A stretch of 64,000 nt of DNA from Bog-756 sp963839925 (GCA_963839925.1 CAWIWV010000001.1:1674001-1738000); one strand, 5' to 3'; counted from the first letter of the stretch, positions 1-8,723 are shown. Numbers and translations are program-made. The notes: generated from the sequence alone by a model not told the origin.

Positions 1-695
1 TCACCCGGCTCGTCGACGGTGATCACGTGTCCGTGGTTCATGACCATCGCACGATCGCAGTTCTGACGGATGGTGTCGGCACCGTGGCTCACCACCACGA
101 TGGTCCGCCCCTCGCGCTGGAATCGCTTCACGTGGTCGAGGCACTTGCGCTGGAACGCGGCGTCTCCCACCGCGAGCACCTCGTCGACCAGCAGCACGTC
201 GGGCTCGACGTTGACCGCGACCGCGAAGCCGAGCCTGACATACATCCCCGACGAGTAGAACTTGACCTGGTTGTCGATGAAGTCCTCGAGCTCGGCGAAC
301 GCGACGATCTCGTCGAACCGCTTTTCGATGTCCGAATGAGAGAGCCCGAGCAGAGACCCGTTGAGGTAGATGTTGTCCCGCCCGGACAGCTCGGGCTGGA
401 AACCCGCGCCGAGCTCGAGCATCGCGGCGAGGCTGCCCCGCACCCTGATCTCGCCGGAGGTCGGCTTGAGGATGCCGGCGACGCACTTGAGGAGGGTCGA
501 CTTGCCGCACCCGTTGCGCCCGAGGATCCCGAAGGTCTCCCCCTGGTTGATGTCCACCGTCACGTCGCGCAACGCCCAGAACGGGGTGAACGGCATCTTG
601 CCACCGTGGATGACCCGCTCCTTGAGCGAGGTGTGTTTCTCGCTGTAGAGGCGGAACTGCTTGGAGATGTCCTTGACTGCGATCGCGACGCCCAC
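1..695 (-). CDS. Polysaccharide ABC transporter ATP-binding protein (Wzt/TagH type), 3'-truncated
   Basis: This is the nucleotide-binding subunit of a surface-polysaccharide exporter; it powers export of a lipid-linked glycan through the permease encoded just upstream. About 231 codons are visible and the C-terminus runs off the window. Walker A is GRNGCGKS at residues 59-66, the Wzt-typical stretch LELGAGFQPELSG follows, the signature is the variant YSSGM, Walker B ends in LLVDE and the H-loop is VVSHG. The GTG start at 695 lies 3 nt after the permease stop and has GAGGAG about 9 nt upstream. Any C-terminal glycan-binding domain, which would indicate substrate specificity, is outside the window. 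Confidence 0.93.
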   Translation of the reverse strand, partial: MGVAIAVKDISKQFRLYSEKHTSLKERVIHGGKMPFTPFWALRDVTVDINQGETFGILGRNGCGKSTLLKCVAGILKPTSGEIRVRGSLAAMLELGAGFQPELSGRDNIYLNGSLLGLSHSDIEKRFDEIVAFAELEDFIDNQVKFYSSGMYVRLGFAVAVNVEPDVLLVDEVLAVGDAAFQRKCLDHVKRFQREGRTIVVVSHGADTIRQNCDRAMVMNHGHVITVDEPG

Positions 696-698
696 CGG

Positions 699-1718
699 TC
701 AGAGCTCCTCGGCGAAGTTGCCCTCGAGCCGGCCGAAGATCACCAGGGCAAGCAGGAACAGGGCGGCCCCTACCACGAGCACCGCGCCCATCATGGCCGC
801 GTAGGTACCCACCCCCCAGGTCGGGAGGACGTGGTAGATCACCGGTGTCGGCGGCCCCCCAGCAGAATTCGGTTGCAAATAGGTGTACTGAGTCCTCCCG
901 TAGATGGCGCGTTGGAAGGTCATGACGATCGGGGTCATCGGGTTGAGGAGGTACGCGTACTGCAACCAGTTCAGCGAAGGGTGGGCCTTGTTGTGACCGG
1001 AGAGGAAGACCTGACCGTAGGTGTAGACGATGGAGGTGAACCAGAACCACGCCATCAACGCGACTTCGGTGAGGTGCTGGGTGTCCCGCAGGTAGACGTT
1101 GACAGCGGAGAGGAAGATGGACAGCGCACCGGTGAAAACCAACAGCGCCACGAAGGCGAGCGGAAGGATCGCGACGAAGGTGAAATCCGGCTTGATCCCG
1201 AAGATCAGCAGGGCGAGCACCAGCACGACCAGTTGGATGGCGAAGAGCACGATGTTGACCCCGACCACCGAAAGCGCGAGCAGCTCACGGGGGAAGGCCA
1301 CCTTCTTCACGATGCCCGCTTTGCCGACCACGGCCCCGGTGGCACCCTGAGCCGAGCCGTTGAACAGGTTCCACGCGATCAGGCCGGCGAACAGCCAGAC
1401 GGCGAAGTTGGGCTGGTGGTTTCGGGCGATGATCTTGAACACCACGTAGTAGATGGCGAGCACCAACGCCGGGTTGAGCATCGACCAGGCGTAGCCGAGC
1501 ACCGAGTTCTTGTACTTGACCTTGAGCTCGCTGCGCACCAGCAGCATGAGGAGGTCGCGGTTGCTCCAGAGGTCCCTGAGGCGCTGGCCCAGCTGGATCT
1601 TCCCGTTGACGACGGTGATCCGGTCGTGGCTCTGGCCGGGGACGAACCGGGTGCTGCCGCCGATGTTCGAGACCTGCTCCGGATCGCCGGAAGCGGGGCG
1701 CTCGATGCTGAGGCTCAC
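699..1718 (-). CDS. Polysaccharide ABC transporter permease (Wzm/TagG, ABC-2 type)
   Basis: A 339-residue membrane subunit of an ABC-2 exporter that moves O-antigen-like or teichoic-acid-like polymer across the membrane with the adjacent ATPase. After a cytoplasmic N-terminus come the family-typical segment KVKYKNSVLGYAWSMLNPAL and about six hydrophobic helices, ending with a short charged tail (GRLEGNFAEEL). The GTG start overlaps the clpP stop as GTGA, implying translational coupling. A longer in-frame extension upstream only re-reads clpP and was rejected. Confidence 0.92.
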   Translation of the reverse strand: MSLSIERPASGDPEQVSNIGGSTRFVPGQSHDRITVVNGKIQLGQRLRDLWSNRDLLMLLVRSELKVKYKNSVLGYAWSMLNPALVLAIYYVVFKIIARNHQPNFAVWLFAGLIAWNLFNGSAQGATGAVVGKAGIVKKVAFPRELLALSVVGVNIVLFAIQLVVLVLALLIFGIKPDFTFVAILPLAFVALLVFTGALSIFLSAVNVYLRDTQHLTEVALMAWFWFTSIVYTYGQVFLSGHNKAHPSLNWLQYAYLLNPMTPIVMTFQRAIYGRTQYTYLQPNSAGGPPTPVIYHVLPTWGVGTYAAMMGAVLVVGAALFLLALVIFGRLEGNFAEEL

Positions 1719-2362
1719 TGGGTGGAGGCCCCCGTGGCGGCAGTCGGGACGTCCATCGCGTCCTTTTGGATGACCTCGTCGATGAATCCGTACTCGCGGG
1801 CCTCTTCCGCGGTGAACCAACGGTCGCGGTCCGAGTCGGCTTCGATGCGCTCCACCGGCTGACCGGTGTGGAAGGCGATCCGCTCGGCCATCATCCGCTT
1901 GAGATAGATGATCTGCTCGGCCTGAATGGCGATGTCCGACGCCTGTCCCTGCATCTGCCCTGACGGCTGATGCATGAGGATGCGGCTGTGGGGGAGGGCG
2001 AACCGCTTCCCCGGTGCTCCTGCACACAGCAGGAACTGACCCATCGACGCGGCGAGCCCCACGCAGATGGTCCGGACGTCGCAGCGCACGTACTGCATCG
2101 TGTCGTAGATGGCCAGTCCGTCGGTCACCGAGCCACCGGGTGAGTTGATGTAGACGGCGATATCACGCTCTTGGTTCTCTGCCTCGAGCAGGATCAGCTG
2201 CGAGCAGACCAGATTGGCGGTGTTCTGGTCGATCGCCGACCCGATGAAGACGATCCGCTCCTTCAGAAGGCGCTGGAAGATATCCGACCCCGGACCGACT
2301 TCGGCGCCGGTGTTCATCTCGTATCCAGGGGCATGCGGCAGCAGACGACTGGGCTCTTGCAT
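1715..2362 (-). CDS. clpP: ATP-dependent Clp protease proteolytic subunit (ClpP1-like)
   Basis: A 215-residue serine peptidase of the ClpP family, which forms a barrel fed by ClpX or ClpC. The triad is complete: Ser106 in GLAASMGQ, His131 in ILMHQP, and an Asp in ERIEADSDRDRW. The last motif and the overall sequence resemble mycobacterial ClpP1 more than ClpP2. No clpX or second clpP is next to it; it sits between a glycosyltransferase (79 nt upstream) and the polysaccharide permease it overlaps by four bases. ATG 2362 is used; ATG at residue 16 is an alternative. The shared transcript with export genes is unusual. Confidence 0.93.
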   Translation of the reverse strand: MQEPSRLLPHAPGYEMNTGAEVGPGSDIFQRLLKERIVFIGSAIDQNTANLVCSQLILLEAENQERDIAVYINSPGGSVTDGLAIYDTMQYVRCDVRTICVGLAASMGQFLLCAGAPGKRFALPHSRILMHQPSGQMQGQASDIAIQAEQIIYLKRMMAERIAFHTGQPVERIEADSDRDRWFTAEEAREYGFIDEVIQKDAMDVPTAATGASTQ

Positions 2363-2441
2363 GGTCAGAAAGCCTAGTGGGTGGCGATTCCCGACGGACG
2401 CAGCCTCACCTCTCCTTGTGCACCTGGCCTCTCGACGTGCG

Positions 2442-3533
2442 CTAGCCCGAAGGTCCCTGGCCTGCCAGGCCGGTCAACGCTTCGACCAGCCGGTCCGCAG
2501 CGCCTCCGAGATCCATCGCGGCACACCGTGATCGACCGGCCGCGACCAGGCGTTCTTCCTCGGCTGGGTCGCCCAACAGCCCGGCCACCGCGTCCGCCAC
2601 CTGTCGGGGGTGCTTGTTCTCGAGGAGGATCCCGCCGTCGGCGAGCACTTCCCTCACCGCTCCCGAGTCGAAAGCCACAACCGGGACGCCGTGACCCATC
2701 GCCTCGACCAATGGGACACCGAACCCTTCGTGATCGGAAAGCATCACAAGCACGTCGGCCCACTGGTAGTACGCGGCGAGCGCGGCGTCACTGATCCCGC
2801 TGGCGAACTCGACCGCGTCGGCGATGCCGAGCGAGCGGGCGAACCGCCGGAGAGCCGAGGCATAGGCCACCTCCGAGGGAGACCCGATCAATGTGAGGTG
2901 CGCCTCGGGGTCGGTCGTCGCGCGAGCAACGAAGAGAGCGGCGATGGCCTGATGGTGCCCTTTGTTCGGGGCGAGACGCCCGACTGAAAGCCACCGATGT
3001 CCGCGCCCAGGTCCACACGCCGAAAGAAGGGCATGCACGTCGGGGTCCGCTTCGGTGGGTGGAACCGACACGTTGGCAACCGGGATCACCATGGTGGAAG
3101 TACAGCCCGCGGCGCGAAGCTCCGTCTCGTCGAATCGGGACACCGCGATGCCGAGGGCGGCCCGCGGCGCAAGGAGGGTCAGCTCCTGCAGGGCACCCAC
3201 TTGGAGTCGGGCGATCCAGTTGCTCCACCGCTCGAAGTACGACGGCGGAGTAATGCTGTGATAGTTGATCACCACACGCTCGGACCGCCGAGCGAGCCAG
3301 TCGGCCATCTCCGACTCGGTGGCGAACTGGTAGACGAGCACGTCGCCCGGCTCTGCCTCGTGCTCGTAGTCGAGGTAGTCACGGGTCAGATCGGCCGTCC
3401 CCGGATCGGGATGTTGGCAGTAGATGGTCGAGGTCACTCCCAACTCGACCAGGCGATTCCACACGGAGAGGGTGTGCTCGCCGACCGCGTCGCGTCGGTG
3501 GAGCATCGGGACGAAGAAGTGGATACCGCTCAC
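2442..3533 (-). CDS. GT4-family glycosyltransferase
   Basis: A 363-residue retaining GT-B glycosyltransferase, probably adding a sugar during surface-glycan assembly at the inner face of the membrane. The GT4 nucleotide-sugar site is visible as EGFGVPLVEAMGHGVPVVA (E-x7-E) near residues 285-303, preceded by SVGRLAPNKGHH. The GTG start overlaps the upstream methyltransferase-like gene as GTGA. Its N-terminus (HFFVPMLHRRDAVGEHTL) is clearly paralogous to the glycosyltransferase at 5831-6940. Donor and acceptor cannot be told from sequence. Confidence 0.88.
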   Translation of the reverse strand: MSGIHFFVPMLHRRDAVGEHTLSVWNRLVELGVTSTIYCQHPDPGTADLTRDYLDYEHEAEPGDVLVYQFATESEMADWLARRSERVVINYHSITPPSYFERWSNWIARLQVGALQELTLLAPRAALGIAVSRFDETELRAAGCTSTMVIPVANVSVPPTEADPDVHALLSACGPGRGHRWLSVGRLAPNKGHHQAIAALFVARATTDPEAHLTLIGSPSEVAYASALRRFARSLGIADAVEFASGISDAALAAYYQWADVLVMLSDHEGFGVPLVEAMGHGVPVVAFDSGAVREVLADGGILLENKHPRQVADAVAGLLGDPAEEERLVAAGRSRCAAMDLGGAADRLVEALTGLAGQGPSG

Positions 3534-4540
3534 GGCTGAACCCTCGCAACGATCGCTTGCACCGTGCCCGACGAGGCTCGATACGAGACCGCATCGACAG
3601 CCCCCGCTCGGTGCAACAGCAACTCCCATGTCTCGGAGTGGAGTGGATGCCCTTGAGCGAGGTCTCGCTCGGGAACAGAAAGAGCCTCATCCCAAACTGA
3701 CCGATCGGTGGCAAGCACGACGACGGCGCCACCGGGCGCGACGACTCGGATCGACTGATCGAGCAGCTCGAGCTTGGCGACGAGGTCCAGCCGGTCGACA
3801 CATCCGAGTAAGACGATTCCAGCGGCCCCGTCGTCGGGAAGTCCGGCCAGGAAATCGACCACCTCGGCCATCTCGACACCGTCTGTTCCGCCGTCCGTCG
3901 CGCTGGCTTCCCTGTCGCCGGCGAGCGATCGCCACACCGATGCTCCCCTCGGCTCCACACCACGCACCCGAAGGCCTGCCCTGCGCAGCGCGTCGAGCAG
4001 GCCGCCGTCACCGGACTCACCGACGATGACCGGTCCTCGCTGCTCGGACACCGCGAGCCACCTTGGCAGATCCTCGAGCCACTCGACCGGGTCCGGAACC
4101 GGCACCGCCCGTTCGGCTGCCTCGAACCCAAGCGGATCCACTCGTGCCTCGAGCCGCTCGACTCGTGCCGCGAGGTAGCGCAACGCATCCCACACCGCGA
4201 GGAACCGGCCGTCAGCCACCCCGCGGGCGACCAAACGAGAGTCCGCTGCCAACAGCTCGGCCATCACCCCTGCCACGTCGCCCACGAATCGCTGACCGAT
4301 CAGCGCACTGCGGCCTCGCTCCCACAGGTCGTCGGGAAGGCCCTTCCACGGAGCGGTGATCGATTCGGTCCCGGGGTCGGCGATACGACGCATCGCGTCG
4401 TCGAATCCCCACTGCAGGCTTCCTTGGGGGCTCAGTCGCTCGAACGCGGCGAGCAACTCGCGCTCGCCGGCACTCAGATCGTCGTCGACCGAACGGTCCT
4501 CCTCGCGAGATTCGTCGTCGTGGGGATCCTCGGAGCTCAC
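3530..4540 (-). CDS. Methyltransferase-like protein of glycan cluster (copy 1)
   Basis: A 336-residue protein with a charged, Asp/Glu-rich N-terminus and a C-terminal class I SAM-methyltransferase-like fold. Motif I appears as VIVGESGDGGLLDAL followed by an acidic residue in VRGVEPRG, and a post-motif strand is VVAPGGAVVVLATD. It is a paralogue of the protein at 6937-8073: both carry PLHxETW near the end. The GTG start at 4540 lies 4 nt after the preceding stop. It may modify the glycan terminus or phosphate; activity is inferred from fold and context only. Confidence 0.7.
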   Translation of the reverse strand: MSSEDPHDDESREEDRSVDDDLSAGERELLAAFERLSPQGSLQWGFDDAMRRIADPGTESITAPWKGLPDDLWERGRSALIGQRFVGDVAGVMAELLAADSRLVARGVADGRFLAVWDALRYLAARVERLEARVDPLGFEAAERAVPVPDPVEWLEDLPRWLAVSEQRGPVIVGESGDGGLLDALRRAGLRVRGVEPRGASVWRSLAGDREASATDGGTDGVEMAEVVDFLAGLPDDGAAGIVLLGCVDRLDLVAKLELLDQSIRVVAPGGAVVVLATDRSVWDEALSVPERDLAQGHPLHSETWELLLHRAGAVDAVSYRASSGTVQAIVARVQP

Positions 4541-4544
4541 CGTC

Positions 4545-5834
4545 TCATCTTTCTCGTCTTTGTCCGCTCGTGCCGGATCGTGCGCTCGTGCCCACCCGTT
4601 CGTACCGGGAACCGCCGGACGGCAACGGAAGCCGCTGTGTCCGAAGCGCAGGCCGATGGCCGCGGGCGACGATTCCTTGGAGGAACTCGGTGTAGTGGTC
4701 GATGATCGAGGGCCACCGGAAATAGTGGGCCACATAGCGGCCGCCTGACTGGGCGAGGGTGGAGCGGAGGGCGGCCTCGCCGACCAGCCGATCGACCGCG
4801 ACTTCGAAGCTTCGGTACGAGTCGAACCAGAGCCCACCGCCCGAACGCCTGCAGTGTTCCATGGTGGCTGCGCAGAAGGCGTTGACCATCACCGGCACTC
4901 CGACCGTCCACGCTTCGAGGAGCACCAACGAGAACGACTCGTAGGCAGAAGGATTCACCATCACCTCGGCCCCGGCGAGGATGTCCCACTTGTCGGCCTC
5001 CGAGACCGCACCGGTGACCACGATGTCGGGATGCTCGGGGGCCTTGTCGGAGACCGGCCCGACGAATGCGAGCGCGAGGTCGCCAGGGTGGCGCTCCTTG
5101 TAGCGCTCGAAGTAGGCAGCCAACATCGCGCAGCCCTTGTGTTCGTCCACCCGCCCCAGATAGCAGAGGTAGGGCCGATCGCCGATGCCGAGCATTTCGG
5201 CTCCGGACCTCCCTTCCCCGGCAGGGTCGTCGACCCCGAGGCCGAGCACCACCTGTGGTCGGGCGGCAAGAGAGAAGACGTGCTCCATCAGGTCCCGCTC
5301 GGACTGGGTGTGGTACACGAGGCCGTCGATGTCCCTGAAGCTCTGGCGGAAGGCGCCGAGGTAGATCGCCGGTTCGTCGTGGGCGGCGGGATGGAGGACC
5401 GTCGGAACCTTGGACACCGCGATCGCGTCCACCGTCGTGGCGAACAGGTAGGGATAGCAGGCCACCACGTCGGCATCGATTGCGGCCACCGCGTCGACCA
5501 ACTCCGGGCACATCGGCCCGTTGAGCGCTACCCATCGGCGGGACTCCGCGAGCGATGCGGTTCGGGGCGACACCCTGAGGCGGGCGTCGAGCTCGAAGTA
5601 GTCGAGCAACCGGCGGCTGGCGGTGGGAAACCGGCGAACCGTGACCCCGTTGAGCAGATGCGAGCCGGGAGGCTCGACGTTCTCCCACGTCAGATGGTCG
5701 AGTGCGCAACTCGTGAGCACCTCGACCTCCCAGCCCGGCAGCACGCAGAGCCGCTCGGCGAGCATCCGTGCAGCGGTCTCCGCCCCGCCGATCACCTCGA
5801 CCCCGTAGCGAGGAGTCACGAACGCGATCTTCAT
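4545..5834 (-). CDS. GT4-family glycosyltransferase
   Basis: A 429-residue GT-B enzyme starting MKIAFVTPRYGVEVIGGAET, the classic GT4 acceptor-domain N-terminus with a glycine-rich loop. The donor-binding domain has YLGRVDEHKG and the E-x7-E element in YESFSLVLLEAW. Its ATG overlaps the upstream stop as ATGA. It differs from the two flanking glycosyltransferases, which are paralogues of each other, so it probably adds a different residue to the same polymer. The C-terminal 35 residues are Arg/Ser-rich and unstructured. Confidence 0.88.
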   Translation of the reverse strand: MKIAFVTPRYGVEVIGGAETAARMLAERLCVLPGWEVEVLTSCALDHLTWENVEPPGSHLLNGVTVRRFPTASRRLLDYFELDARLRVSPRTASLAESRRWVALNGPMCPELVDAVAAIDADVVACYPYLFATTVDAIAVSKVPTVLHPAAHDEPAIYLGAFRQSFRDIDGLVYHTQSERDLMEHVFSLAARPQVVLGLGVDDPAGEGRSGAEMLGIGDRPYLCYLGRVDEHKGCAMLAAYFERYKERHPGDLALAFVGPVSDKAPEHPDIVVTGAVSEADKWDILAGAEVMVNPSAYESFSLVLLEAWTVGVPVMVNAFCAATMEHCRRSGGGLWFDSYRSFEVAVDRLVGEAALRSTLAQSGGRYVAHYFRWPSIIDHYTEFLQGIVARGHRPALRTQRLPLPSGGSRYERVGTSARSGTSGQRRER

Positions 5835-6940
5835 GCGCTCGCTTCCTCGGACGCCGGAAGTCCCTGTTCGTGGGCGACCCGGCGGAGCACCTCGACAAAC
5901 CGGCGGCGGGTCACCGGGAGCGCGAACGCTTGGACCCGACGGTGTCCCTCCCTCACCAGATCGGCCACCAGGAGCGGGTCGCGTCGCACCCGATCGACGG
6001 CAGCGGCGACGGTGCTGGGCCGCTTGGAGTCGAGGAGGATGCCTGCCGAGTCGAGTGTCTCGGGGACGGCCCCGGCGGCATACGCCACGACGGGCACTCC
6101 TGACCCCATCGCTTCGAGCAGTGGGATGCAGAAGCCTTCGTGCTCCGAGAGGCAGACGAACACGTCGGCATCGGCGTACCAAGCGCCGAGCTCGGCATCC
6201 GACAGATGTTGACCGTGCCTGACCGCGTCGGCCAGGTTCAGCTCGTCGGCGAGGCCAAAGACTGCTTCGGCGTACGACTCGGTCACCGCGGGACCCACCA
6301 GATGCAGCCGAGCGTCCGGGTCGTACCATCGCCGGTAGAACCAGAGGGACTCCACAAGGTGATGTTGCATCTTGTTCGGAGAGAGCCGTCCGACGAAGAG
6401 GAGGACGGTGCCCGGTCCGTGCACGTCGGACAACCTGTCGAGCTCCGCCTGGTCGATCGCTCGGCGGCCACCCACCTCGACGAGGATCGGGACGACCTCG
6501 GTCCTCGGGCAACCGAGCCGGCGGAGTCCGTCGGCGTTGAAACTCGAGTCGGCGATCCCGAGCGTCGCCCGGGGGGCGAGCTCGGCTGCCTGTTGCAGGG
6601 CGAGGTCGACCTTCTGCGCAGTGTGCTCCTCCCACCCTTCGTAGAACGACGGCGGGGTGACGTTGTGGTAGTCGAGCACGAGGGTCTCGGGTCGGGTCCG
6701 GAGGAATTCGGCGACCGGGGACGCGGTGCTCAGCTGGTAGAGCAGGATGTCACCCGGTCGCGCACGTTCGGGGTAGCGCTCGAAGTAGGTGGCCTCGGCC
6801 CGCAACTCGTCGTGAGCAGCCTCGACGTAGATGTCCGACTCGAAACCCTCGGCGCGCAAGGTGTCCCGGAGTTCCAGTGTGTGATCGCCGGTGGCATCTC
6901 GAGGGAGAAGCGCGGGGACGAACTGGTGGACGGCGGTCAC
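5831..6940 (-). CDS. GT4-family glycosyltransferase
   Basis: A 369-residue GT-B glycosyltransferase with FVGRLSPNKMQHH and the E-x7-E motif EGFCIPLLEAMGSGVPVVAY. The N-terminal half (FVPALLPRDATGDHTLEL, then DYHNVTPPSFYEGW) is closely related to the protein at 2442-3533. GTG 6940 overlaps the methyltransferase-like stop as GTGA, exactly the arrangement seen in the second pair. A longer upstream reading frame only covers that gene in another frame. Confidence 0.88.
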   Translation of the reverse strand: MTAVHQFVPALLPRDATGDHTLELRDTLRAEGFESDIYVEAAHDELRAEATYFERYPERARPGDILLYQLSTASPVAEFLRTRPETLVLDYHNVTPPSFYEGWEEHTAQKVDLALQQAAELAPRATLGIADSSFNADGLRRLGCPRTEVVPILVEVGGRRAIDQAELDRLSDVHGPGTVLLFVGRLSPNKMQHHLVESLWFYRRWYDPDARLHLVGPAVTESYAEAVFGLADELNLADAVRHGQHLSDAELGAWYADADVFVCLSEHEGFCIPLLEAMGSGVPVVAYAAGAVPETLDSAGILLDSKRPSTVAAAVDRVRRDPLLVADLVREGHRRVQAFALPVTRRRFVEVLRRVAHEQGLPASEEASA

Positions 6941-8073
6941 CGCTCCCGGACTGCGACCAGAACGTACTCGCCCGAACCCAACAGATAGGCGTTCACCGCG
7001 TCGATCGCCGCGTTGATCGCTGCGGCATCGGGACCGCCTGAGGTGAGCCTCTCCAGCTGTCGGCTCTCGCCCCCTTGGGTGATCGTGGCCGGCCCGAAGC
7101 CGCGCTCCGCAAGCAGATGAGCCCACGTCTCCGCGTGGAGGGGGCGACCCGGGGCAAGATCGCTCACCAGATGCGACGTACCGGCCGCCCACGACTCGGG
7201 CGTCGCCGAGTGGAGGACGAGCACACCGTCGACGGCGAGGCGTGACGTTGCCAGCTCCACAAGCCGGTCGCGTTGGCTGGGATGCAGCCACTGGACCGAT
7301 CCGCTGAGCACCATCCCGGAGAGGGCTTCGTCGGCCACGACCCCGAGGTGGCCCAACACCGACTCCGCTCGCACGTCGAGACCGCGCTCGATCGCCGGCT
7401 CGAGCAACGATTCGGTCGGGTCGACACCGTAGGCATCGACTCCGGCGTCCACGAGTGCGTCGAGCAGGCTCCCATCACCACATTCCGCGTGGAGCACCCG
7501 ACCGGTGACACCGCGCAGTGCATCCACCGCACGCGGAGACCACCAACTCGAGCCCGGATCGGCGATCGGAAGGACGCTCGCCGGAAGATCGGGGGTTCGC
7601 TGGGCGTCGACCGCGACCTCGAGGTCCTCCACATGGTCGACCACCACGTGGAACATGCGCGACACCGCCCAAGCGAACTTGACGATCTGATGGACGATGA
7701 ACCCGATGTACCAGCCCATCGCCTTGCGGATCAGCCGCTTGAGATAGCCCCCGGCCATCTTGTTCGACTCCACGGGGACCGCGATGTCCACGTAGGCCGA
7801 TCCGTCGACCAAGGCCAGCGTTTCGCGAAGTCTTGCCCTTCCGTGCAATCCGACCGGCGAGAACTCGAGGAAGAGCTCGTCGAGCTCCTGCTCGAGTCCG
7901 GCAGGAAGATCACCCGACGCCCGTCTGCGCCTGACCTCGGCATCGATTTCGGCCATCACCTGGGCGAGGTACTGCGCCCTGTCCGCCGCGGTCGGGCCGT
8001 CCGCCCCTCCGACGGTCGGCTCGGACTCGGTGGGAGCCACCGGAGAAGGTGTGTGCGACTGCGCTGGCGGCAC
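6937..8073 (-). CDS. Methyltransferase-like protein of glycan cluster (copy 2, first gene of operon)
   Basis: A 378-residue protein. Residues about 110-185 hold a hydrophobic/amphipathic stretch (KAMGWYIGFIVHQIVKFAWA) that could attach it to the membrane; the C-terminal half is class I methyltransferase-like, with motif I as VLHAECGDGSLLDAL and YGVDPTE. It is paralogous to 3530-4540. The frame stays open through the upstream tRNA, so the start must be internal: GTG 8073 follows a TATAGT -10 box by 6 nt, which fits a leaderless mRNA. It appears to be the promoter-proximal gene of the glycan operon. Confidence 0.72.
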   Translation of the reverse strand: MPPAQSHTPSPVAPTESEPTVGGADGPTAADRAQYLAQVMAEIDAEVRRRRASGDLPAGLEQELDELFLEFSPVGLHGRARLRETLALVDGSAYVDIAVPVESNKMAGGYLKRLIRKAMGWYIGFIVHQIVKFAWAVSRMFHVVVDHVEDLEVAVDAQRTPDLPASVLPIADPGSSWWSPRAVDALRGVTGRVLHAECGDGSLLDALVDAGVDAYGVDPTESLLEPAIERGLDVRAESVLGHLGVVADEALSGMVLSGSVQWLHPSQRDRLVELATSRLAVDGVLVLHSATPESWAAGTSHLVSDLAPGRPLHAETWAHLLAERGFGPATITQGGESRQLERLTSGGPDAAAINAAIDAVNAYLLGSGEYVLVAVRER

Positions 8074-8079
8074 AGCGTG

Positions 8080-8085
8080 ACTATA
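8080..8085 (-). promoter_or_regulatory. -10 element (TATAGT) of the glycan operon, leaderless type
   Basis: On the minus strand TATAGT is followed by exactly 6 nt and then the GTG at 8073, so transcription would begin at or one base before the start codon. No convincing -35 hexamer is visible. The same -10/6 nt/start-codon spacing recurs at 35109, 51402 and 61622. Confidence 0.5.
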
Positions 8086-8189
8086 GCCAGGGGTCCCGAG
8101 AGGTCCTGTGACGTCTCGGGAGGCAAAGGAGGCGTGCATGCTCCGACGAAGCCGGGGCGGGAGACGGGTGCTCGGTAGGCTGGCCTCAC

Positions 8190-8272
8190 GCGGGCGTGGC
8201 GAAACTGGCAGACGCGCCGGGTTTAGGTCCCGGTCCCCTCTGGGGATGGAGGTTCGAATCCTCTCGCCCGCA
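8190..8272 (+). tRNA. tRNA-Leu (anticodon TAG)
   Basis: An 83-nt class II tRNA. The acceptor stem GCGGGCG pairs with CGCCCGC, the anticodon stem CCGGG/CCCGG encloses loop TTTAGGT (anticodon TAG, reads CUA), a long variable arm follows, and the T arm GGAGG-TTCGAAT-CCTCT is standard. The 3' CCA is not encoded: the discriminator A is followed by CCG. Confidence 0.97.
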
Positions 8273-8340
8273 CCGAGAGTACGCCCCAAGTGTTCATGAA
8301 GGTCGGGAGTAGGCCGGATCACCAGGGGTAACGGTCAGCA

Positions 8341-8366
8341 GGTTTACCCGACCGAGGACCGGGTAC
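8341..8366 (+). promoter_or_regulatory. SigF/SigB-type stress promoter
   Basis: GGTTT at 8341-8345, a 15-nt spacer, and GGGTA at 8361-8365 match the mycobacterial SigF consensus (GGTTT-N15-17-GGGTA), itself close to the Bacillus SigB consensus. The downstream genes encode a small membrane protein and a CsbD homologue; csbD is a classical SigB target. Function is inferred from consensus and context. Confidence 0.7.
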
Positions 8367-8394
8367 GTAAGCGATAGACGGTCAAACGCTTACG
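8366..8394 (+). promoter_or_regulatory. Perfect 8-bp inverted repeat in the 5' leader
   Basis: CGTAAGCG (8366-8373) and CGCTTACG (8387-8394) form a perfect inverted repeat with a 13-nt spacer, right after the -10 box and ending just before the AAGGGG ribosome-binding site of the gene at 8406. It could be an operator or an RNA hairpin modulating ribosome access. Confidence 0.45.
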
Positions 8395-8405
8395 AAGGGG
8401 TCGTC

Positions 8406-8663
8406 ATGGTTGGAGCAGGTGGACTTGTCGCAAGCATCATCGCCTTTGCAGTCGGGGCCGTACTGGACTGGGCGGTGACTGAGCCCTATCAGCATGGCTT
8501 TGACATCAACAAGGTCGGCTGGATCTTGATGCTCGTCGGTGTCGTCGGCGGCGTCTTGTCCATTTGCGTCATGGTGGCCAGCAGCACCCGCCGCCGACGC
8601 ACGGTGATTGATGACGGTCGGGGGAACGTGGTGCGCGAGGTGGATTCCACGAGTGGCCTGTGA
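8406..8663 (+). CDS. DUF6458-like small membrane protein
   Basis: An 85-residue protein with two hydrophobic segments (about residues 4-22 and 38-57) joined by a short loop containing DINKVGWILMLVG, then a basic, probably cytoplasmic tail (SSTRRRRTV). The pattern matches the actinobacterial DUF6458 family as I know it; no biochemical role is established. AAGGGG precedes the ATG. It is the first gene after the SigF-type promoter and is followed 60 nt later by csbD, suggesting a general-stress envelope role. Confidence 0.8.
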   Translation: MVGAGGLVASIIAFAVGAVLDWAVTEPYQHGFDINKVGWILMLVGVVGGVLSICVMVASSTRRRRTVIDDGRGNVVREVDSTSGL

Positions 8664-8723
8664 CAACTCCTCCGGGTGGTTTTGTGGACTTCGAAGTGGA
8701 CAACGACAGAAAGGGCGAGATCA

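Noticed and set aside
27..1862. 611-codon plus-strand open frame across the ABC transporter genes
   Set aside because: Antisense to well-supported exporter genes, His/Asp/Arg-rich low-complexity translation, no motif; a high-GC shadow frame.
8074..8322. In-frame N-terminal extension of the first glycan-operon gene
   Set aside because: It would be translated through the tRNA-Leu gene; the leaderless GTG at 8073 is a better start.
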